Shown: positions 45,031 to 55,039 of the stretch, one piece after another
Layout of the letters: every line of letters begins with the position of its first letter
Numbering within the stretch: the stretch's first letter is position 1
DNA from: Puccinia triticina
Taxonomy: Eukaryota > Basidiomycota > Pucciniomycetes > Pucciniales > Pucciniaceae
NCBI RefSeq assembly: GCF_026914185.1
Contig: NC_070573.1
Span: forward strand, 4,457,501 to 4,521,500
DNA: 64,000 nucleotides
Reading direction: 5' to 3'
Made by a program: the position numbers and the translations under genes
Notes under the pieces: model-generated
What the model was told of the DNA's origin: nothing
The model's input: the letters and a program-made list of their open reading frames with translations, nothing else
Databases searched by the model: none

Positions 45031-46250
45031 TCAAAGGAGTACATGAATGTGTACCCTCTTGATGACCAGTCAACCGGACATTGAAGAGAACACAACAACC
45101 TCTGGATGGCCGTTTGGACAGGCCATCCAGAGGACTTCACCTCTCAATGATCGGACAACCGGTCATCGAAGAGGACTTCGCACCTCTCGATGACCGGACC
45201 AGTCATTGAGAGGGACTCTACACCCTCTCAATGACTGCTCAACCGGTCATTGAGAGGGACTCTACACCCTCTTGATGACTGGTTGACCGGTCATTGAGAG
45301 GGACTCTGCACCCTCTCGATGACTGGTTAACCGGTCATCGAGAGGGACTCAACACCCTCTCGATGACTGGTCCGGTCATCGAGAGGGAATCTACACCTCT
45401 CAATGACTGGTCCGGTAATCAAGAGGGACTCTACACCCTCTCGATGACTGGTTGATTGGTCAACCGGTCATCGAAGTGGACTTTACACCTCTCGATGACC
45501 GGACCAGTCATCGAGAGGGATCTACACCCTCTCGATGACTGGTTGACCGGTCATCGAGAGGGACCCAACACCCTCTCGATGGCTGGTTGACCGGTCATCG
45601 AGAGGGACTCTACACCTCTCAATGACTGGTCCGGTCATTGAGAGGGAATCTACACCTCTCAATAACTGGTCCGGTCATCGAGAGGGGAAAGTCCTCTTCA
45701 ATGCCCGGTCAACCGGTCATCGAGAGGTGAAGTCCTCTTCGATGCCCGGTCAACAAGTCATTGAGAGGTTGAACCACCTCTCAATGACTGGTTGACCGGA
45801 CATCGAGAGGTGTAGAGTCCCTCTTGATGACCGGACCAGTCATCGAGAGGTGTAGAGTCCCTCTCGATGACCGGTCAACCAGCCATCGAGAGGGTGTTGG
45901 GTCCCTCTCGATGATCGATCAACCAGTCATCGAGAGGGTGTAGATCCCTCTCGATGACTGGTCCGGTCATCAAGAGGTGAGGTCCTCTTCAATGACCGGT
46001 TGACCGGCCATCAAGAGGGTGTAGAGTCCCTCTCGATGACCGGTTGACCGGCCATTGAGAGGGTGTAAAGTCCCTCTCGATGACCGGTCAACCAGTCATT
46101 GAGTGGGTGCAGAGTCCCTCTTGAGGACTGGTCCGGTCATCAAGAGTTGAAGTCCTCTTGGATGTCATCTGGAGGTGAATAGGTTGTATCCTCTGGATGG
46201 CCTGTCCAATTGGCCATCCAGCGTGTGATGTGTCCTCTTTGATGACCGGT
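45031..46250. repeat. Palindromic CTCGATGACYGG minisatellite, array C
   Basis: About 1.2 kb of hairpin units (CTCTCGATGACTGG, TTGA loop, CCGGTCATCGAGAGGG) with GACTCTACAC spacers, period about 44 bp. Spacers read GACTCTACAC left of about 45775 and GTGTAGAGTC right of it, so the whole array folds back on itself. A final partial unit lies at 47779-47835, beyond the solo LTR. Variants are mainly CpG transitions (TCAATG, TTGATG, ACTGGT, ACCAGT). Confidence 0.92.
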
Positions 46251-46255
46251 AGACC

Positions 46256-47773
46256 TGTCAGCCGGGCTACTAGAATAAGTTAGAGCCCAGCTAACTACTC
46301 TACAGGTGTTGCAGGACCCTGGAAAGCCCCGACCAAGCCGCCTCATGTAAATTTTGCTAATTCCGGGTTTTGGATACGTGGAAAAATTGGGTTTTTCCCA
46401 CTTGGACCCGGTTTGGATACGTAGTAAATGAGGAGGATTTTTTGGGAGAAAGGCCCACCGGGGCAAAATTAGAAAAAAAAAAGCCTTTTTCTGGCTGGGA
46501 ATTGAACCCAACACCTTTATAGTTGGTTTTTCTTTCCAGGCAAGCCCAAAATATACCAATTACATTAGGAACATCTTTGAAAAAAAAAAACATTTTAGAT
46601 ACGTATTCACTGATTTACATGAGGACCATTTTGCAAAAAAATGTCCCCCGGATACGTTTTACATGAGGCGGCTTGGTAGGGGCTCTCCGGGGTCCTGGTG
46701 TTGCTAAACTGTGTATACTATTAGCGGCGCAGAGCGCCAAGTAGTCGCAAAACCTACACAGCTTCCGCGACTACAACTTTCTGAGCATTGAGTGCGGTGC
46801 AGAGCGCCGCAAATAAGAATATGAATATGCAACAAGCCTCCCCTCGATTGATTGATAGAATCAAGGAGAGAGTGTACAAACTCTGGCCGCAGGTATCGGC
46901 CAGCGAAAGAATAGTAGCCATGATACAACAACCCGTTATCAGGCCAAGAGAACGGGTTTGCTATTGTTGAACTAATAAAAAAACCCGTAGAACGTTCTAC
47001 AGGAAACGGCCGGAGGAGAGTAGTGAAGAAGTAAACTGCTGCGTCTCCCCCGGCCGAAGATGAACGACCAAGAAAATGTCATCAAGAGTGGAACTCTTCC
47101 TCGGACCGAGGAAGAGTAACACCCGTTGTTGAGTGAAGAGGACAGGAGCTATGCGAGCAATAGAACGCTCTACCACTCCTGTCCTAACTAGTTCTTCCCG
47201 CGGCCAAGAAGCCGCGATGAATTTGAAAATAGACCAGCGACCCTACCGGTTGCCGTAAGAATATATAAAGGGAGGCTTTTGAGCGAGTAAAAGCCTCCCC
47301 AGATTCATACCAACCACCTCGTTGCCTTACCTGCCCCGCCCCGTCTACCCGACCGGTCGCTTGCCAGTATAGTTACGATCTCGGTTCTTTGAGTCGTCTG
47401 CCGTCTTCTTTTGCGGACCCTCTTTCAAAGAGTAAGTCCGCTGTTTCTTTCTTTCTTTATCGGGATCATATCCCTTGCCCTGGGAACGTTATTACGTTCA
47501 AAAAACACCCTTAATTGGGCCCCAGAAGTCACAGGCTCTATAACCACCCCTGCGCATATCGTGCGCAGGCCCTGTAAGACTACCGGAGGGCACCTAAATA
47601 CCCCAGGCGCTCCTGGCCCCTACGTTACAACCCTTTTGGGTTTCCTTTCAAAAATAACTTTGAGTTATTTTTATTCTTCTCACCGCGCTCTTATCGCGCT
47701 TACCACCGCACCATGCTCTGTCGCCGGTGTAGCTAGAGGAGCTATATTGCTCTTGGCATCACCGAGCCTGACA
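46256..47773 (+). mobile_element. Solo LTR nested in array C
   Basis: Terminal TGTCAG (46256) and CTGACA (ending 47773) with a 5-bp duplication AGACC on both sides (46251-46255 and 47774-47778). A TATA-like ATATATAAAG lies at 47261. It is about 1126 bp once the nested MITE is removed. The plus orientation is inferred from the TATA motif followed by a T-rich downstream part. The parent element is not in the window. Confidence 0.85.
46313..46696. mobile_element. hAT-like MITE (384 bp) nested in solo LTR
   Basis: Imperfect inverted ends of about 38 bp (AGGACCCTGGAAAGCCCC against AGGACCCCGGAGAGCCCC) with the perfect 8-bp duplication GGTGTTGC (46305-46312 and 46697-46704). Eight-base duplications and no coding sequence fit a hAT-derived MITE. 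Confidence 0.85.
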
Positions 47774-48052
47774 AGACCGGTCACCAAGAGGTGTTGTGTC
47801 CTCTTCGATGAGCGTTTGACCGGTCATCAATAGGTTGTGTAGTACGGGCCATGGCCACATATCACCCGGAAATAGAGGTCAGGACCTCTATTTCCAAAAT
47901 GGCTGGGGATATAAATGGCCTGCAATATGGGGTGATGAATTTTACAATATTATTGGCCGCACCAAACATGAATAAAGCAGGTGCTATACCCTGAGCACCC
48001 CCGGTTATAAGTCGCGCGACTTATAACGGAATTTGGGGCGTCCAAACGGGGC

Positions 48053-49642
48053 CTAATAATCTTCATCATAATAATCAAAACATCCTCCATCATCATTCAT
48101 GTCATAGCAAGCCTCCTGGTCAAATTGGTGATCTTCAAAATTTTCAACTTGATCATCATTGTTATGATCAAGATCTCCACTAGTGTAATGGTTGAGATCT
48201 GAGCTGGAGTGATTGTCATGATTGTAATCAGGGTTGTAGCTGTAGGTGTTGTCGTCATACTGGTTATTTTGAGAGCTGGGTTGAGCATAGGATTCTGGAA
48301 GATCATCTTCGGGGGGCAGGGAAGGCGGATTCTGATGAGAAAAGGAAGGTGTTGGAATGGGATTCATATGGGTTGGAGGCAGATTGTCGAGGCAGTGATT
48401 GTTTGGGCGGAGGTCATTCAGTTGAGAGTGGCGATACCGGTCATCTAGCCGAAGGCGTTGATACCGGTTGGCCAGTTGAACGCGTTCATAGCGGGACATC
48501 GGCTTTGGAGCTTCGTCTTCAGAGGCACTGTCGTCTCCAGTGTATCGTTCCGGAGGCCCTTGTAAATATGAGGGAGTCCGAAGCGGTGGAGCGCGTCGGG
48601 TTGATGTCAGCTGCAAATCTTCAGTTTGGTGATTTGGGTATTGTTCTGCGGGCCGTCTCCATTGTAACGGAGTCCGAAGTGTTGGAAGCAACGGGCGTCT
48701 TGGCGCAGTGAGAGCAACATCGATAAGAATGGATCGATTGTTGTTGTTCCTATCATCTCGAGTATGATCTAAGGAGGTAATGCCGGGGTATGATGCTGGC
48801 TGGAAGCAGTCTACTTCTTGAGCAGTCGGACAGAGCTCCATTACAAGGCCATTGCTATTTTGTGCATCGCGATCACAAGCGTACGTAGAAGAAAGGCCTT
48901 CGGCATCAGAATGAGCATCGATGACAAGATTGGATTGGGTGTCGTCCTCGTTTGCATCCACATCCGAACAGGTTCGATCCAACTGAAGTTCCATCGGTGC
49001 CGCGTGTGTTAAGATGGGATGACAGCATGTTGGACCTAAATCAACATCCAAATCGGAGCAATCATCTGGTTCTTGGTGATCATCAAGCTCTAGTGACAAA
49101 TCCACACCCTGCATTGAATCACAGTCGTCGTCGGCAACCAAGTTTTCGTCAGAATCCGAGTTCAAACTTTCATCTTGAAACTTCTCCAACAATTGCTCAT
49201 CGTGTTTGCAAGGTTCCTCGATAGCTCGATGCTGGTGTTCGGATTGCATTTGGGCATGATTCCTCACAATTGTCTCGGGCTTGGGCGGTCCGCGGCGACT
49301 CTGATTACGGGCCAGCCGATGGGGCGGAAAATGTCGGACTGTGTATGCGGCCGGAGAGTTATTGAGTTTGAAAAGACTTGTTGGAGGGACGGACGGCGGG
49401 TTCTGACAAGCATTTTGAGAGCTCTGAGAACGGTTTTCGCGGTGCTTTTCTTTCCATGATCGTGAACGAAGAGTTGGCCGCTTCCATGGAGAACGTTGAT
49501 GGAAACCGGGAGCGTATCCAATCTGATTGAATGTCGGGGCGTGCCTGTAGGGGATCGGAGGCGGTAAACTATCAAGAACAAAACTTAAGTCGGCCATGAA
49601 AAGTCTCATCCGATCGTAAGCGCCATATGAATGAGGATCCAT
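48053..49642 (-). CDS. Unrecognised 529-aa ORF of the LTR retroelement
   Basis: ATG at 49642 to TAG 48055-48053. It occupies most of the interior of the 144-bp-LTR element, in the sense orientation, starting about 160 nt after the primer site. The protein is hydrophilic. The N-terminal third is basic (WKRPTLRSRSWKEKHRE), the middle is acidic, an RYERVQLANRYQRLRLDDRY segment could form a helix, and the C-terminus is Asn/Asp/Tyr-rich. I see no zinc knuckle, protease, RT or known Gag motif. It could be a divergent Gag, as in Gag-only short-LTR elements, or a captured host sequence. The frame is open although the LTRs show the insertion is recent, so selection on it is untested. Transposon C sits exactly at its stop codon. 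Confidence 0.7.
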   Translation of the reverse strand: MDPHSYGAYDRMRLFMADLSFVLDSLPPPIPYRHAPTFNQIGYAPGFHQRSPWKRPTLRSRSWKEKHRENRSQSSQNACQNPPSVPPTSLFKLNNSPAAYTVRHFPPHRLARNQSRRGPPKPETIVRNHAQMQSEHQHRAIEEPCKHDEQLLEKFQDESLNSDSDENLVADDDCDSMQGVDLSLELDDHQEPDDCSDLDVDLGPTCCHPILTHAAPMELQLDRTCSDVDANEDDTQSNLVIDAHSDAEGLSSTYACDRDAQNSNGLVMELCPTAQEVDCFQPASYPGITSLDHTRDDRNNNNRSILIDVALTAPRRPLLPTLRTPLQWRRPAEQYPNHQTEDLQLTSTRRAPPLRTPSYLQGPPERYTGDDSASEDEAPKPMSRYERVQLANRYQRLRLDDRYRHSQLNDLRPNNHCLDNLPPTHMNPIPTPSFSHQNPPSLPPEDDLPESYAQPSSQNNQYDDNTYSYNPDYNHDNHSSSDLNHYTSGDLDHNNDDQVENFEDHQFDQEACYDMNDDGGCFDYYDEDY

Positions 49643-49802
49643 TGTAAGAAGCTTTTGCAGGAGTTAAAAAAAATAAGGATCTAAAGAAAAGCCGGTATTT
49701 TCTTCGGGATTGAAACAAGTGGTAGAAAAGCCGGTATTAATCGTCGGTAGGAATTTTTCTTCAGCAAATGAAGGCTGGGATATCAGGAGCGAGACACCTT
49801 AA

Positions 49803-49814
49803 GGGCTCATAACC
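49803..49814 (-). promoter_or_regulatory. Primer binding site, initiator tRNA-Met type
   Basis: GGTTATGAGCCC on the minus strand directly follows the 5' LTR. It is the complement of GGGCTCATAACC, the anticodon-arm sequence of eukaryotic initiator tRNA-Met, as used by half-tRNA-primed Copia elements. Confidence 0.75.
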
Positions 49815-49958
49815 TGTAGAGACTGTGTCTCGGGAAACTCGGTGATGATGATGGTAATGACAATTGATCTGGCTCTGGCCGGGCCTCTGGCGGAGGAGAC
49901 ATAGTCTTCTCCGCAGCAGAGAGCCGCAGCCAAGTAACCTTGTGACCAAGTCACAACA
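49815..49958 (-). repeat. 5' LTR (144 bp) of the 529-aa-ORF retroelement
   Basis: Same length and strand as 44488-44631, about 98% identical. Confidence 0.85.
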
Positions 49959-49975
49959 GAGGGCAGCTCTATACT

Positions 49976-52734
49976 TAGGGATGCCAATCGGGCGGGCTCG
50001 GGCCGCCCGTGGGCCAGCCCGACTCGGGCGGGCCGGGCCGAGCCAATTTCTGCCAAATGGCCGCCCGCCCCGAACCCGTTTAACTCCCGGGCGGGTCACG
50101 GGCCGCCCACAGGCTGCCCACGGGCCCCAGCCAAAAATTTGTAAAAGTGAAAATATTTATTTTTTTCTTCAGGGTAGTGTGTAGATAAACAAAAGAAAAA
50201 ATATACTCAATAGCCTCATAGGCATAAACAACAGAAATGCGTGTAGTGAATCATTCCTCACCAGCTTGCTCGCGTGCCTTGAACCAATCTTGAGTACAGA
50301 TTAACGCCTCAACAGAATCCTTGCTTAAGCGCATCCAATAATCATTCAGGACCCGTCCACCTGTAGAGAACGCGGACTCGGATGCCACTGAGGTCATTGG
50401 AACCATCAGTACCGTCCTAGCAAGCTCGGATAGAGAAGGGAATCTTGAGGCATTCGATTTCCACCAGTCAAGGAGGTTGAAGTGGGAACCGTCGGGGATG
50501 ATGAGGTTTTGTTCCTCTAGATAAAGATCTAATTCGGCCCCCGGAGCGTTAAGTTGAGATGAGGCCACCAAGCCAGCCATGTACTGGTGGAATGCAGACA
50601 GGTCTTTATCCACTGTCTTCTGGTGGTTACCTTCCACTTGGATGCTGAGTGAGTCGGCGTCGGCTGATGGTGCTGGGACATAAACGTCCCACAGATCCAT
50701 TAAGGCAGACCTAACGTTTCCGAGGAACTTGCTGACGTTTTCACCCCCCGTCACGTGCTGCTCAAGGCTGAATCGGAGATATCACATTTTGTAACAAGGG
50801 TCAAGGATGAGCCCAATGGCAAGCAGTTTCTTTGATGGCTGCCAGTATTTATCAAAATTAGCTGTCATGGGCTTGATCATGTCGGCAACGAGAGGTATCA
50901 AGTTACATTCATCTAGTTGTTTGTCAATTGCTGACATCGCACGGTAAGCCTGGTTGATGGTCGGGTAGCGGGTTCCACTCAACAAGACAGTTGCTGCATG
51001 CCAAAAAAGAAAGTCAGGTCAAACGCAAAAGGGATGACAGGGAAACACTAGAAGATTGAACATACCTCGGGAAAATGGTTCCAGGAACTTCTCCATGACC
51101 AAAAGTTCGTCCCACTGGAGCTCCGTCGGGCAATCCTCAAATTTTTTGTCCTGAATCGCAAGCTCCTGGAACGCCAACTTGCATGGCAGCGATGACTCGA
51201 TCATCAAATAAGTGGAGTTCCAACGTGTGGGGACATCCTTCAATGGATGTTTACTCTTGATGTCGATGTTAACGGAGGTGAGGGCCTTTTCAAAGGCATC
51301 CATACAAGAAGGGGATCCGTGGATCCAATGGACACTTTTGCGAAGTTGTTCAACAGCAGCACCGGCAAAGTTGATCCCATCTTTGACAACAAGGTTGATG
51401 ATGTGCGCTAAGCAGCACACATGGAAGTAAATAGAGGTTGCAGAGCCTGGAGTTGTGCTACGATCTTCAACAAACTGCTTCAGTCGAACCATCGCCGCAG
51501 TATTGTTTCCTGCACTGTCTAGTGTGACAAATGCTAGCTTGCTCACGGCCTTCCAATCACGCATGATTAAGCTGAGTCGATCGGAGATGGCAGCACCAGA
51601 ATGTGGAGGAGGAAGGGGTCGGAAACTAAGGATGAGCTTAACTAGCTTCCAGTCCTTGTCAATGTAGTGGCCGGTCACAACCATGTATCCGGTAAGATCG
51701 CTGGCGGTCCATAAGTCAGTTGTGAGGGCTATGTGTTGGGATTGCTGTTCAATCTCGCAGAGAAGCACCGCCTTTTGCTCTTGGAAGATCTTGATGCAAT
51801 CGTTTCGAATCGACTTTTGCCCTGGAACTACAAACTGGGGCTGAGCCTCCTTCATGAACTTGAGGAATCCTTTGTGTTCCACCATGGCAAACGGATACTT
51901 GTGTTCAATAATCATTTCGGCCATGCGCTTGCGAGTTTTTTCTTGATTGTATATCCAGACTCCATGTCCGCTAGAAGGGTTATTTGACGAGCTGAAGTGC
52001 AAGAGGCCTTGCCAAGGTCCGATAATCCCACCTTTTTCAGTTATACACTTCTGAGAATGCCTGCGAAGATGGTTGGTTCCAGCTGATGAGGCGCCCGAGA
52101 GTCTTGTATGGCAGTAGTTGCACTGTGCCTTCTCCTTTCCATTCTCTAGATCAAAAATAATCATGAATAATAAAGAGTTAAGTCGTTGAAATTATTGACG
52201 GGCTGAAGAGAGAGAAGCTTACCTATAATCTTTGAGAAGTGTTCCCAAACACTGCTAGTAAGTTTCCTCTTCTTTGATTGACTCTCTTCTTGTGATTTGC
52301 TGACGCTGTCGGCGGGTGCTGGAGTCTGTGGCCCTGTAGTAGCTTGCAATTGCGAATCGGACTGGGTAATGACGTTGATATTGCTTTGGGGTTGCCCAGT
52401 GTTAGAAGCCACCATTTCCACTTTGACCAACAACGACAGTGACCGATTTGACTGCGTGATAGTCGAACCAGTGGGAAACTAGCTGGCAATTGGGATGGTG
52501 ACCGGCTCTGGTCCGGAGTTGAACTACATCCTGGCACTGGTCACGACTGCGCCCGCCCCGGGGGGGCAAAGCCCACGGGCGCCCGACAGGCTGCCCGCGC
52601 CGGCCCGATTTCTCTCACGGGTCGGCCGGGCCGGGCCGACATCCGTATTTTCTATCAAAAGGCGGCCCACACCCGGCCCAAACCCGGCCGGGTTCAGGCG
52701 GCCCGTCGACAAGCCCGCCCGATTGGCATCCCTA
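49976..52734 (-). mobile_element. hAT transposon, nearly intact (2759 bp)
   Basis: Terminal inverted repeats TAGGGATGCCAATCGGGCGG and onward at both ends and a perfect 8-bp duplication TCTATACT (49968-49975 and 52735-52742). Subterminal regions at both ends are rich in GGGCGGGC and GCCCGCCC words, plausible transposase-binding sites. It encodes one hAT transposase gene. Confidence 0.95.
50251..52415 (-). pseudogene. hAT transposase with BED finger, one TGA stop
   Basis: Exons 52415-52223, 52145-51066 and 50993-50251 join in frame (672 codons) through introns with GTAAGC/CTAG and GTATGT/GCAG sites. A BED-type zinc finger spans the first junction (VWEHFSKII, CNYCHTRLSG, HLRRH). The RNase-H-like core contains LTTDLWTASDLTGYM, VTLDSAGNNTAAM and VCCLAHIINLVVKDG. 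The C-terminal hAT dimerisation domain has SLSELARTVLMVPMTSVASE and SAFSTGGRVL. The only visible lesion is TGA at 50784-50782 in KM*YLRFSLEQH, where Arg (CGA) is plausible. A single substitution separates this copy from an open frame. Confidence 0.92.
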
Positions 52735-52742
52735 TCTATACT

Positions 52743-53040
52743 GGAGCTTACGGTCATTTGCTCTAGAATCCCGGATCCAATCCCGATCCCGGAATCCTTT
52801 TATGTATTATGTAAATATATGTTTATTATGTAAATATATGTTGTATCCCCGCGTCGCGGGTGTGGGCTGGGTGGTAGACAGACTTGGACGAGTCGGAATA
52901 CCACCCAGCCCACACCCGCGACGCTCCAAATCCAAACCCAGAGCCTGTGACATCCTGGATCCCTGTGTGCGACACCCCTCAACAATTGACACCGGAGTTT
53001 TTCATGTACTCTGAATAGATCGGAGGTCAATCAGCATTTC
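52743..53040. repeat. Repeat fragment and 26-bp perfect hairpin
   Basis: 52743-52800 matches the reverse complement of about 60795-60840 (GAATCCCGGATCCAATCCCG). At 52851-52876 and 52899-52924 are perfect 26-bp inverted arms (GCGTCGCGGGTGTGGGCTGG core) around a 22-nt loop. Just upstream a 20-bp AT unit (TTATGTAAATATATG) is duplicated. It may be a very short foldback element. Confidence 0.6.
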
Positions 53041-54878
53041 AAGACCAAGTCCTTCATCTCACTCATTTTTTTTTCCCTTTGCACATGATTATTAAACTTG
53101 TTACGTTGCACTCTCATTTTTCACATGTTTCACATGTTTTTGTGAGGAAATTATATTATTTGTTAATATTGGTCCATAATACAAAACAAAAACAGAACAA
53201 GGCGTAAAAGGAGTAAAAGAGAAAGATCAGATGAGATGGCTGCTTCTGGGATTGTCCATAAGCTCATGGTCATGGCCAGCCATTTCAATCATGTGTGTTT
53301 CAGTTTAATCTTCCAATGCACCTGATTCACCATCTGAGTCTTGATCATTGAGTACTTCTTCTTCCAAGATCAGATCAAGATCTGATGAGATGTGCTTGTT
53401 ATAGATATTTGACTCAAGGAATTCAATCAGGACAAACCACATGTCCGGTAGCAATTTGTGCCTCACTAATCACTTGGCTAGCATGCTTTTTATGGTTCCG
53501 GCCCATCTGATAAGTAGAGCTTTGTGCTGATTTTGATCCACTTCCAGCTTGTCCCTTAGTAAACGCTTGCCACTTAGCAAAGTCATGGTGCTGTGACCAT
53601 CTTTGCCCAACACATTGTTCATAGCATCTTTCAACTTGGTACTTAAGGGTCCTGATATTATGATTGTGTTGGTCAATTCAATTAAGATCATGTAACAAAT
53701 GAGCAGGAAATTTACCTTGAACACATTCATTGATACAGGATTTTAGCTGATCTCTATGAGCCATCCCCCACAAGACAGTCATTTGCAACTTAATATTCAA
53801 TTGAGTAAGCTCCTCTTTTGAACGGTCTAACACCAACACAGCATGAATTCTGTTTTGTACAGCAGGATCAAGAGCCCATGGGTCCTTTGATACGCAAATC
53901 TAGCTATTGTTCCAAAAAGAGTCATTGAGAGGGATCTTTGTAAATTGTGCATGGTCAATTGGGGTTTTTTCAGGCAGATTGAGCTGTTTGGGACAGTGGT
54001 GCTATTTATAGTTGGTATGCCGGGCCAAGAATGTGTTCAACACAGTAATAACTGCTTTTTACGGCAATTGAGGGCATCAAAGATCTTCTCCTTCAGTACG
54101 GTCCCCAGCCGTTCTCCAAAAGCTTTTGAATCACACAAAGGTTGCATTTCTCCCTGTATCTCAACAGCAGCTTTTTAAAGTGCAGTTTTAGCACTCCAAA
54201 GCAGCCCCAGTCTCCGCTGTTGTTCCTATGCACAGAAAATGCATGTCAATATTGTTTTAGCCCAAGGGGATACACATGCTCAACCTTGCCACAGTAGTGG
54301 TATATTCAGCATCCAGGATCCAATCCTGGATGCCAAGTTGTCATTCATTAACATTTCAGAGTCACTCAAGCCTGCTGTGTCACAACAAATGTCAGTTGAA
54401 ACCTTTTATTCCACAATAAGACAAAGGCAGATAAGAGGCATATCACTAACTGTTCTCCGTCTCAGCAGCTGCAAAGTGAGAGCCTAATTTCTGGGCCTCT
54501 GCATCTTGCGCAGACTGAAGTGATTGGATATTGTGCAACGGGTTGATCATTCACATCAAATCTGAGTGAGCCCCCATTTGCAAACCCAAGGAAAAAGTCT
54601 CACTACACCAAAAGAAAGATAACACAAAAAGAAATGTCAAAAGGTGAAGTAGAAGTTAGTAAATGAAGTGTTTTTTGGTTGATTTTTGGTTAACACACAC
54701 AAGCCCTTCAATGTTTCACCTCGCTCAAAGAACTGAGCTTTCCCCTCCTGCTTTAAAATCTCTTTGTGGTTTTGATTGAACTGGAATTCTTTCTGAGCCT
54801 GGCATTGCTCTCAAAAGAAAGCCTTGGTAAAGTTTGCACCACGTATGTGTGGGTTTGGCTTTTGCAGAAAATCATCTA

Positions 54879-55039
54879 GGCCCTGTTTGTCTGCTGTGTT
54901 ATATGTCATAAATGGTTGAATTTATGACACCGCGACCCAAAGTTTGCCCCCCGTTACCACCAAAACTTTGAAACCCCAGGGGGTAGCGCATCATAAATTT
55001 GACCATTCATGTTGTATAACGCGGCAGCCAAACGGAGCC
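54879..55039. mobile_element. Tourist-like MITE (161 bp)
   Basis: Imperfect ends GGCCCTGTTTGTCTGC and GGCTCCGTTTGGCTGC (reverse of right end), flanked by CTA (54876-54878 and 55040-55042). Related to the GGCCCCGTTTGG termini of the array C and D elements, but without hairpin cargo. Confidence 0.75.

Larger units (their letters stand above)
44799..48053. mobile_element. Foldback TIR transposon with hairpin array C
   Basis: The ends GGCCCCGTTTGGACGCC (44799-44815) and its reverse complement (48037-48053) are flanked by TAA (44796-44798 and 48054-48056). The terminal sequence and 3-bp duplication resemble Tourist-like PIF/Harbinger MITEs (inferred). Inside is the long array C, itself arranged as an inverted repeat centred near 45775, plus a solo LTR acquired later. 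It has no transposase. Confidence 0.85.
44488..49958 (-). mobile_element. Non-autonomous LTR retroelement carrying a 529-aa ORF
   Basis: Two 144-bp LTRs (44488-44631 and 49815-49958; TGT...ACA) in the same orientation, differing at three positions only. GAGGG flanks both sides (44483-44487 and 49959-49963). Reading on the minus strand, the 5' LTR is followed directly by GGTTATGAGCCC, complementary to the anticodon arm of initiator tRNA-Met as in Copia-type half-tRNA priming. The 3' LTR is preceded by the purine tract GAGGGGGGGC. The only ORF is the 529-aa frame. Without the nested transposon C, the element is about 2.2 kb. It encodes no protease, integrase or RT and must be mobilised in trans. 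Confidence 0.85.

Noticed and set aside
46140..46593. Minus-strand 139-aa and 78-aa frames
   Set aside because: They run through array C, the solo LTR and the hAT-like MITE without any protein-like conservation.
49761..50099. Minus-strand frame crossing the LTR and hAT end
   Set aside because: It crosses a transposon junction and two terminal repeats, so it is fortuitous.
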